Shown piece after piece: positions 15,762-21,618 of a stretch of DNA of 21,618 nucleotides (position 1 is the stretch's first letter; each line of letters opens with the position of its first letter). The translations under genes and the position numbers were made by a program. This stretch comes from DASQPR01 sp035713725 (GTDB lineage Bacteria > Actinomycetota > Actinomycetes > Mycobacteriales > Micromonosporaceae), in the NCBI GenBank assembly GCA_035713725.1, contig DASTMZ010000224.1:1-21618 (forward strand). The letters run 5' to 3'. Below the pieces are notes generated by a model. It had not been told where the DNA came from and ran no database searches. It saw nothing but the letters and a program-made list of their open reading frames with translations.

Positions 15762-16814
15762 CTACTGCAGCGGGAACGGCGGCTGCCACCAGTCTTCGCC
15801 GGCGACCGTTTCCACCGACGCGACCCACTTAACCCACCAGAAACCCCGCCGGCCCGGTGCGACCAACCGCGCTGGCGCGCCGTGCCCAGGGTCAAGCGGC
15901 TCATCGGCGATGTGGGTCGCGAGCCAGAGCGCCGACGCCTCCGCGGCCGGGAATCGGCGGCGATATCCGGTCGTCGACGTCACGACGATGACGTGGCCGG
16001 ACGGAATGTCGGGCAGCAGGCGGTCGAGGCGGACGCCGCGCCAGTCCTGTGCCGCGTACCAGCCGCCGGTGCAGTCCAGGATCGCGCGCACCCGATCCGT
16101 ACCCTCGGCAAGCTGGGGGTAGCCGACTAGCCGGACGCCATTGGCATCCCGGACGCGGACCGTGTAGGTCGCCGGGTCGATCGACGGGATGCGGTCGAAC
16201 AACCAGGACGTGAGCGGCATCGCGGCCGGATCATCGGTGCCCGTCTCGTACGACCCGGTGACGCGCCGACGCCGCCCGGGCAATCCGGCGATCGCCGCGA
16301 TGCCTTCGAACGCCGCGAACAGCACACCGCCGACGCCGACCAGACCGGCGAGCCGCAGCGCGTTGCGGCGCGACAAGTCGGTGACGCGGAGGCGCTGCGG
16401 TCGCGTCGCGAGGTGTACGACGAACAGTGGTACGGCGACGAGTGCGGCGCCGACGTGCACCTGCATCGCGGTGACCCCGAAATACGGGTGCGGGCCGGCG
16501 TACGAGTGCGCGAACCCGGCCACCAACGACAGCAGCACGGTGATTGCGAGCAGGAAGCCCGTCGCCTTCACCACGACACCGCGCGCACCGCCCGGCCGGG
16601 CCAGACCCCGCCGTACGATCACCTGCTTCCACGGCACCAGCGCCAACACCGCGATGCCGAGCGCGGCATGCGTGACCGTGACGACGCGGGCCGGCCAAAG
16701 GGTACCCGTACCGAACGCGAGCCACCCGGTCACGAAGGCGGCCGGCAGCACCACGAGCAGCGCGAGGTTGGTACGCCGTCCGGCGCGCCGCGGCAATCTC
16801 GTCGACACGACCAC
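15762..16814 (-). CDS. Molybdopterin-dependent oxidoreductase with N-terminal membrane (probable heme b) domain
   Basis: The C-terminal half belongs to the sulfite oxidase/YedY (MsrP) molybdopterin fold. In ILDCTGGWYAAQDWRGVRLDRLL (about 245-267) Cys248 is the expected Mo ligand, and APARLVAPGRRGFWWVKWV (313-331) is the family's closing motif. The N-terminal part (17-175) has about five membrane segments with histidines H49, H103, H120 and H134 in or at the ends of helices, as in diheme b561-type proteins. This suggests a fused membrane electron donor or acceptor, comparable to separate MsrQ. The Mo domain would face outside. No twin-arginine signal is needed if the membrane part inserts by Sec, though RRNALRLAGLVGVGG at 149-163 before the last segment resembles one. 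GTG at 16814 is chosen by the position of the first helix (350 residues); 16808 and ATG 16901 are alternatives, none with a strong ribosome site. Confidence 0.83.
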   Translation of the reverse strand: MVVSTRLPRRAGRRTNLALLVVLPAAFVTGWLAFGTGTLWPARVVTVTHAALGIAVLALVPWKQVIVRRGLARPGGARGVVVKATGFLLAITVLLSLVAGFAHSYAGPHPYFGVTAMQVHVGAALVAVPLFVVHLATRPQRLRVTDLSRRNALRLAGLVGVGGVLFAAFEGIAAIAGLPGRRRRVTGSYETGTDDPAAMPLTSWLFDRIPSIDPATYTVRVRDANGVRLVGYPQLAEGTDRVRAILDCTGGWYAAQDWRGVRLDRLLPDIPSGHVIVVTSTTGYRRRFPAAEASALWLATHIADEPLDPGHGAPARLVAPGRRGFWWVKWVASVETVAGEDWWQPPFPLQ

Positions 16815-16877
16815 ACGTCCATCGTGCCGCGCGACGCGGCCCCGCCCGACCCTCGGATCGCTCGCGGACGTGCAGGG

Positions 16878-16906
16878 TTGACGGGCCTGAACTTTCGGCA
16901 TAGGCA
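16878..16906 (+). promoter_or_regulatory. Possible promoter of the acyl-CoA ligase gene
   Basis: TTGACG at 16878-16883 matches a -35 box, and TAGGCA at 16901-16906, 17 bases later, is a weak -10. A transcript would begin near 16913 with a leader of about 60 bases. The divergent molybdopterin gene must be driven from the same 160-base gap. Confidence 0.35.
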
Positions 16907-16974
16907 GTGTAGAAACTGCGCGGCCGGGCTCGCGGCGCAGGCCGAGCAACGATCACATCGCCGGAGGAGACCGC

Positions 16975-18471
16975 ATGGAGACGAACCTCGCGAGGCTCGC
17001 GGATGCGGCGCTCGATCGGTTCGGCGACTACCGATCGCTGTTCATCGGCGGCAATTGGTACACGTCGGCTGGGCTGCACGCTCGCGCAACGCGGGTCGGC
17101 GCCGGCTTTGCGGGCGCGGGCGTACGGCCGGGCGACCGCGTGGTGGTCATCATGGCCAATTGCCCCGAGGTCGGCATCGTCTATCACGCGTTGTGGCGGG
17201 CCGGCGCGGTGATCACGCCGGTGGTCTTCCTCGTCACCCCGCCGGAACTGCGGCACATCATCGACGACTCCGATGCGGTGGCGGTGGTCACGACGACCGA
17301 GGTCGCACCGAAGGTCGCCGCCGCGCAGGAAGGCGCGCCGCACCGGGTGCCGGTGTTCGTGGTTGGCGAGAACTTCACCGAGCTGGAGGCGGTCGAGCCT
17401 GGAACGATCGTGGACCGCTCGCCGGATGATCTCGCGGCGCTTCTCTACACCGGCGGCACGACCGGACGCAGCAAGGGCGTCGCGTTGAGCCACGCGAATC
17501 TGTCGAACGCCGGCGCCTCGTCCCGATCGGTCAGCCACGTGCCCGGGCTGCTGCGTGGCATCACCGCGCTGCCGCTGTCGCACTCGTTCGGCCTGCTCGT
17601 CACGGTCGGCGGCCTCCACGCACCGGAGCCGACCGAGTCGGTCCTGCAGCGGTGGTTCGAGCCGACCGAGTTCGTCCGGCTCGCGGCCGAGCACCGCGCG
17701 CAGACCACCGCCGTCGTGCCGTCGATGCTTGCGATCCTGCTCGCGCAACCGTTGGAGGACTACGACCTGAGCGCACTGGAGTTCGTGTTCTCTGGTGCGG
17801 CACCGCTGTCCGCCGCGGTCGCGGCCGAATTCGAGCGCCGCGTTCCGTCGGCCAAGGTCCTTGAGGGATACGGGTGTACGGAGACCGGCGGCATTATCTC
17901 GAGTAGCCCGCCACGGGCACCGCGCCGTGGCACGGTCGGCAAGGCAGTGCCGAACGTCGCGGTACGCATCGTCGGCGCGGACGGCAACGACGTGCCGGTC
18001 GGTACGGACGGCGAGATCGTGGTACGCGGACCGAACGTGATGGCGCACTACTGGCGCGGTGAAGCACTACCGGAGGGATGGTTCGCGACTGGCGACGTCG
18101 GTCGACTGGACGCGGACGGATACCTCACCATCGTCGACCGGATCAAGGATCTGATCCTGCGCGGCGGGTTCAACGTGTATCCGCGCGATGTCGAGGACGC
18201 CTTGATGACCCACCCCGCCGTCGCGATGGCCGCGGTTGTCGGCCGTCCCGACGAACGGCTCGGCGAGGAGGTTGTCGCGTTCGTCGCGCTGGCGGACGGC
18301 GGTGTGACGACTTCGGACGAACTCATCTCGTACGCGCGCGAACGCCTCGGCGCGCATAAGTATCCGCGCGAGGTGCACATTGTCGACGCGATCCCGCTGA
18401 CGTCGGTCGGCAAGCTCGACCGCAAGCGCCTCCGCGCGAACGTCGCTACGCCAACGGAGGCACCCGCTTAG
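16975..18471 (+). CDS. AMP-dependent acyl-CoA synthetase/ligase (FadD-like)
   Basis: Adenylate-forming enzyme that activates a carboxylic acid with ATP and then transfers it to CoA. The 498 residues carry the family motifs in order: LLYTGGTTGRSKGVALSH (156-173, P-loop), SGAAPLSA (273-280), EGYGCTETGG (297-306), GWFATGDVGRLDADGYL (368-384), DRIKDLILRGGFNVYP (388-403) and PLTSVGKLDRK (474-484), where Lys480 is the catalytic lysine. The length suits medium- or long-chain fatty-acid or aryl-CoA ligases; substrate cannot be read from sequence. The enzyme is expected to be soluble or membrane-associated. ATG is preceded by GGAGG seven to eight bases upstream. The gene is divergent from the molybdopterin enzyme and has no pathway partners beside it. 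Confidence 0.92.
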   Translation: METNLARLADAALDRFGDYRSLFIGGNWYTSAGLHARATRVGAGFAGAGVRPGDRVVVIMANCPEVGIVYHALWRAGAVITPVVFLVTPPELRHIIDDSDAVAVVTTTEVAPKVAAAQEGAPHRVPVFVVGENFTELEAVEPGTIVDRSPDDLAALLYTGGTTGRSKGVALSHANLSNAGASSRSVSHVPGLLRGITALPLSHSFGLLVTVGGLHAPEPTESVLQRWFEPTEFVRLAAEHRAQTTAVVPSMLAILLAQPLEDYDLSALEFVFSGAAPLSAAVAAEFERRVPSAKVLEGYGCTETGGIISSSPPRAPRRGTVGKAVPNVAVRIVGADGNDVPVGTDGEIVVRGPNVMAHYWRGEALPEGWFATGDVGRLDADGYLTIVDRIKDLILRGGFNVYPRDVEDALMTHPAVAMAAVVGRPDERLGEEVVAFVALADGGVTTSDELISYARERLGAHKYPREVHIVDAIPLTSVGKLDRKRLRANVATPTEAPA

Positions 18472-18573
18472 GTCCTCGGCAGAGTCAACCGGGAAACTTC
18501 CATTGACGCGCTGCCCCAAACGATCGTCGATGACTGTCCGCGTGCAAGCCGCTGAACTCGCCACACGGCCGAC

Positions 18574-18585
18574 GCACACCTGTGC
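18574..18585. repeat. Short palindrome upstream of the secreted protein gene
   Basis: GCACACCTGTGC is a 5-bp inverted repeat around CC, about 130 bases before the next start codon. Short palindromes arise by chance in GC-rich DNA, so a role as an operator is only possible. The remainder of 18472-18716 shows no clear promoter or gene. Confidence 0.25.
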
Positions 18586-18716
18586 TGACACTGTGAATCG
18601 CGGCCTCCGCAGGTGATGCACTCTCGGCTACCATCCTGCCGACAACGAGGCGTTGAGGTTGCTCGATGCCATCGCGTCCATGACGTCAGCCCTCAAGTCC
18701 ACGGGAGCGCGAACCC

Positions 18717-20810
18717 ATGCCTACGTCTGTCTACCGACGCATTGGCGTCGCTGCGGCCGCCCTTGCGATGACCCTGGTCGGCATCACCGCAGCCTCGGCC
18801 GATGACACGACCGGATCCATTAGCGGCACGTATCTCGACGCACATGGCGACCCGATCGTCAACGCCTCGGTGCAGGTGTTCACGTCGGATCAGACCTTCG
18901 TCTCCGCCGGGACCACTGATGACTCCGGGACGTACACGGTCGGCGACCTCGCACCCGACGGCTACATCGTGGCGTTCGTCACCGACCTAACGCAGTGGGC
19001 ACACGGCCAGACCGATCCGTTCGAGGCGACGGTAGTCAACGTGACGGCCGGCACCGACTCTGTTGTCGATGAGACGCAACTACCCACCGGTACGTTGACC
19101 GGCACGCTGACAGACGCGGACGGTAGCCCGGCTGCGGACGTGGAAGTGCTCGTATCCTCGACGTCGAACGGCTTTGAACACGAGCTGCCTACGGACGGGA
19201 ACGGCCAGTGGTCGATACCCGTCTTCGCGAACGAGGCGTACCAAGTAAGTTTCGTGACGGACGGGATCACGCAGTACGCGCCCGGACAGATCGAGCAGGG
19301 CAACGCGCAATCCTTTCCGGTTGCCCCGGACCAGACTGTGACGGTTGACGACCAGCTCCTCCCGACCGGAACGATCACCGGCCAGTACACGGACGCAGCC
19401 GGCAATCCGGATGTCAACGCACAAGTGAACATCGACTTTCTGGACGACGAATTCGCAAACTTCACGACCACGGATGACAACGGCGACTTCACTGCTACGG
19501 TGTTCGCCGGCTCGTACCACGTGAACTTCTTCGGTTCGGACAATCATTTGCAGTGGGCATTCGGCCAGCCCACGGAGGACACGGCGGCGGTCATTACCGT
19601 CGAACCCGGCGGCACGACGGTCGTCAACGACTCACACGTCCCGACCGGCACGATCACCGTTGACGCTACGGACGCCAGCACCGGAAAGGCGATCGCCAGT
19701 TTCTGTGCCTCCGCCGACAGCGAGGTGGCCTGCAGCAACGGCACGGGAGTTGCGGTCATACATGACGTACGAGCCGGCGATCAGACCGTTTCTGTCACTC
19801 CGAACAACCCCCGATTCTTCTCGCCGACCGACAACTCGGTCGTTGTGCACGTGGTCGCCGGCCAGAACACCGACGCGACAATCACGTATCAGAAGGCGGC
19901 CATCATCCGCACCACGATCGTGGATGCCGAGACCGGCGCTCCGGTGCCGAACGCGTGCGTCATGACGTTCGTACCCGGGTTCACGGTCTGGCCGGACTTT
20001 CCTGGATACTGCAGCAACAGCAAGGGCGTCGTACGGATCGCGCCGCTGGACGCAAACTCTTACTCGTTGTTCGTCTCGGCACCGACCGGCACCACGTACG
20101 GGGACCAGTGGGTCGGCGAGGCGGGCGGCACGGGTGTGGAGACCAACGCGCTCGTCGTCAAGGTGGCGGCCGGAAAGAGTGTCACGATCCCGCCGATCAA
20201 ACTCGACCGAGCCGGGACGATCACCGGACAGGTGACCGGCCCCGACGGCACCGGTGTCGCGGCGTTGATCGGTCCGAACGCGTTTACGCCCGGCGCCGGT
20301 GTGAGCGGCCAAGACATCGCAACCGACGCGACCGGCCACTATGCGTTGACGAACCTGGGTCCATACCAGTGGCCGATCTTCGCAATGGCAGACGGATTCG
20401 CAAGCCAGTGGACTGGTGGCGCCGGCAACCGCAACCAGGCCCAGACCGTGCAGGTCGTGGCCGGCGCGACCGTAACGAACGACATCACGATGTCGACGGG
20501 CGCTGAGCTGCACGGCAAGGCCTTGACCGGCGATGGCACTGCGATCGCCGACGGCGGGCTGATCATCGCGTACAACGCCAAGACCGGTGACATTATGGGC
20601 TCGACGTTCTCACAGCCGGACGGCTCCTTCTCGATCCCGATGGAGCCGGGCCAAGGGATCCGCATTCAGTACGACTTCTTCGACCAACCGACGCAGACCA
20701 CCTACGTCGGCTGGTTCGACGGCACGAACGAGGCCACCGCCCGTGTCCTCCACATGCCGGTGGCCGGCAAGAAGATCCGCATTGTGCTGGTGCCGGGCGA
20801 GAACCTTTAA
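18717..20810 (+). CDS. Secreted protein of repeated carboxypeptidase-regulatory-like (beta-sandwich) modules
   Basis: Large exported protein of 697 residues. A Sec signal peptide covers 1-28 (RR, a hydrophobic core, then ASA|DD). The rest divides into about seven modules of 80-105 residues starting near 33, 124, 217, 311, 393, 498 and 595. The typical unit is TG(T/S)I(T/S)G-TxxDxxGxP, then a TTDDxGxYT strand, then Q(W/Y)xxGQ, then an AGxxxxV strand ending in LPTG. This resembles CarboxypepD_reg/Cna-B-like folds used as surface stalks or binding modules. Modules 4 and 5 each have two cysteines (330/339 and 414/432) that could form disulfides. No catalytic domain, LPXTG sorting signal or C-terminal membrane anchor is present, so it is probably released or loosely held at the wall. 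ATG has GGGAG nine bases upstream. Codon use is less G/C-biased than in its neighbours, consistent with its Thr/Asp-rich composition. Confidence 0.85.
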   Translation: MPTSVYRRIGVAAAALAMTLVGITAASADDTTGSISGTYLDAHGDPIVNASVQVFTSDQTFVSAGTTDDSGTYTVGDLAPDGYIVAFVTDLTQWAHGQTDPFEATVVNVTAGTDSVVDETQLPTGTLTGTLTDADGSPAADVEVLVSSTSNGFEHELPTDGNGQWSIPVFANEAYQVSFVTDGITQYAPGQIEQGNAQSFPVAPDQTVTVDDQLLPTGTITGQYTDAAGNPDVNAQVNIDFLDDEFANFTTTDDNGDFTATVFAGSYHVNFFGSDNHLQWAFGQPTEDTAAVITVEPGGTTVVNDSHVPTGTITVDATDASTGKAIASFCASADSEVACSNGTGVAVIHDVRAGDQTVSVTPNNPRFFSPTDNSVVVHVVAGQNTDATITYQKAAIIRTTIVDAETGAPVPNACVMTFVPGFTVWPDFPGYCSNSKGVVRIAPLDANSYSLFVSAPTGTTYGDQWVGEAGGTGVETNALVVKVAAGKSVTIPPIKLDRAGTITGQVTGPDGTGVAALIGPNAFTPGAGVSGQDIATDATGHYALTNLGPYQWPIFAMADGFASQWTGGAGNRNQAQTVQVVAGATVTNDITMSTGAELHGKALTGDGTAIADGGLIIAYNAKTGDIMGSTFSQPDGSFSIPMEPGQGIRIQYDFFDQPTQTTYVGWFDGTNEATARVLHMPVAGKKIRIVLVPGENL

Positions 20811-20821
20811 TGACCCGCGCG

Positions 20822-20843
20822 GGCCGGCGCCACGTTGCCGGCC
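20822..20843. terminator. Hairpin terminator candidate between convergent genes
   Basis: Arms GGCCGGC (20822-20828) and GCCGGCC (20837-20843) form a perfect 7-bp GC stem with an eight-base loop. It sits 12 bases past the secreted protein stop and 13 bases from the DUF664 stop, so it could serve both strands. There is no U tract on either side, as is common in actinobacterial terminators. Confidence 0.5.
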
Positions 20844-20855
20844 GCAGCGCGGCGT

Positions 20856-21347
20856 CTACTCCCCGGTCGCGCCGTCGATGCGTTCACGGAGGAGATCGGC
20901 GTGGCCGTTGTGGCGCGCGTACTCCTGGATCGTCTTCACGAGGTTCCATCGCACGGAGAACCCGTCTCCCGGACTCCGGTCGTCGAGCGAGCCGGTGGCT
21001 TCGAGCAACGCGTCGGCGGCGTCGCGCTCGGCCCGCCACCGTTGCATGGATGGCTCGACCATGTCCGGGGTCAACCCGAGCAGGTCGGCGTCCGGTTCGT
21101 CGTCCGTGCAGTAGACCGGCTCTGTTTCACCGCCGGCCAGCGCATGGGTCAGGTAGTAATACTCCATTTCCGTCATGTGGCGTACGAGGCCGATCAGCGA
21201 CAGATCGGACGGCTCCGCGGACGTGCGCACAAGCTCGGCCGTGTCGAGACCGTCGCATTTGGCCTCCAGTGCGTTCCGGTGGAAGGCGAGCCATGACAGC
21301 AACAGTTCGCGCTCGTCGACGTTGCGCGGCTCCGGCACTCGCTCCAT
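20856..21347 (-). CDS. DinB/DUF664 family protein
   Basis: Four-helix-bundle protein of the DinB/YfiT-like superfamily (DUF664 branch), members of which bind a divalent metal and include thiol-dependent transferases. The 163 residues keep the putative metal histidines: His57 in LVRHMTEMEYYYL, and His146 and His149 in EYARHNGHADLLRERIDG. It is expected to be cytosolic, and its substrate is unknown; a mycothiol-dependent role would fit an actinomycete but is inference. ATG at 21347 is chosen because GAGGAG lies ten bases upstream. ATG at 21368 is in frame and adds seven residues but has only a poor ribosome site. It converges with the secreted protein gene. Confidence 0.85.
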   Translation of the reverse strand: MERVPEPRNVDERELLLSWLAFHRNALEAKCDGLDTAELVRTSAEPSDLSLIGLVRHMTEMEYYYLTHALAGGETEPVYCTDDEPDADLLGLTPDMVEPSMQRWRAERDAADALLEATGSLDDRSPGDGFSVRWNLVKTIQEYARHNGHADLLRERIDGATGE

Positions 21348-21553
21348 GACGATCACACTCCTCGGCATCGCCTGTTGTCCGACCGTCGCAGCCTATGCGG
21401 GCTCCCCGACACAACTCGGCGACCGGCGGTCGTTGGACAGACGTACCGGGTCGCGACGGATGCGGTGCGTGCCCTAGAGTCAGCGCGGCGCCCCCCGTGC
21501 CGGACCGGACCGGCCTCTCCCCGGGTGACGGGCGCGGACGCTCGGGAGCCACA

Positions 21554-21618
21554 TTGTTTGCTGGTCTGTCGTCGAAGCAGCGGCGCATTGGCGTGGCCAC
21601 GGCCGCGGTGGTAGCGCT
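21554..21618 (+). CDS. N-terminus of a probable membrane or exported protein (partial, runs off right edge)
   Basis: An open frame begins at TTG 21554, with GGGAG (21544-21548) five bases upstream, and continues to the window end. It reads LFAGLSSKQRRIGVATAAVVAL: a short basic stretch, then a hydrophobic run, typical of a signal peptide or membrane anchor. An in-frame GTG at 21497 would add 19 residues but has no ribosome site; TAGAGT at 21475-21480 could be its -10 box. Only 22 residues are visible, so no family can be given. Confidence 0.4.
   Translation, partial: MFAGLSSKQRRIGVATAAVVA

Noticed and set aside
16231..18048. A 605-residue open frame on the minus strand
   Set aside because: It covers the strand opposite the acyl-CoA ligase and, in another frame, the molybdopterin gene. 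It crosses their divergent promoter region and has no family motif.

Overview
The window is GC-rich bacterial DNA with strong G/C bias at third codon positions, GTG starts and overlapping genes. The gene content points to a member of the Actinomycetota: a nitrate-sensor-type histidine kinase coupled to a Roadblock/LC7 protein, an MmpL-type exporter and an aa3-type oxidase subunit I. I cannot place it below phylum. No rRNA, tRNA, CRISPR array, insertion sequence, integrase or phage gene is visible, so it reads as chromosomal sequence rather than a mobile island.

Layout. (1) 1-1048 (-): the N-terminal part of cytochrome c oxidase subunit I, running off the left edge. (2) 1049-1416: a divergent control region with a tandem 20-bp repeat. 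(3) 1417-5645 (+): a tightly coupled ABC operon of one large FtsX-like permease and two different ATPases, followed by a G-rich tandem repeat. (4) 5846-7201 (+): a flavin disulfide oxidoreductase, convergent with an NRDE/TANGO2-family protein (7211-7999, -). (5) 8087-13033 (-): a three-gene signalling operon in transcription order: a membrane protein with a sensor-like layout but no output domain, a NIT-type histidine kinase, and a Roadblock/LC7 protein. (6) 13213-15501 (-): an MmpL/RND exporter. (7) 15762-16814 (-): a molybdopterin oxidoreductase fused to a histidine-bearing membrane domain, divergent from (8) 16975-18471 (+): an acyl-CoA synthetase-type ligase. (9) 18717-20810 (+): a secreted protein of about seven repeated beta-sandwich modules. 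(10) 20856-21347 (-): a DinB/DUF664 protein. (11) the start of a probable membrane or exported protein at the right edge (+).

How they may work together. The ABC operon is one machine by overlap and spacing. The signalling operon is also one unit: its genes overlap by 14 and 4 bases. It resembles the actinobacterial 'conservon' (CvnA kinase, CvnB Roadblock, CvnC DUF742, CvnD GTPase), but CvnC and CvnD are absent and an extra membrane protein comes first. That is the best candidate here for an undescribed arrangement. The other genes look like single transcription units.
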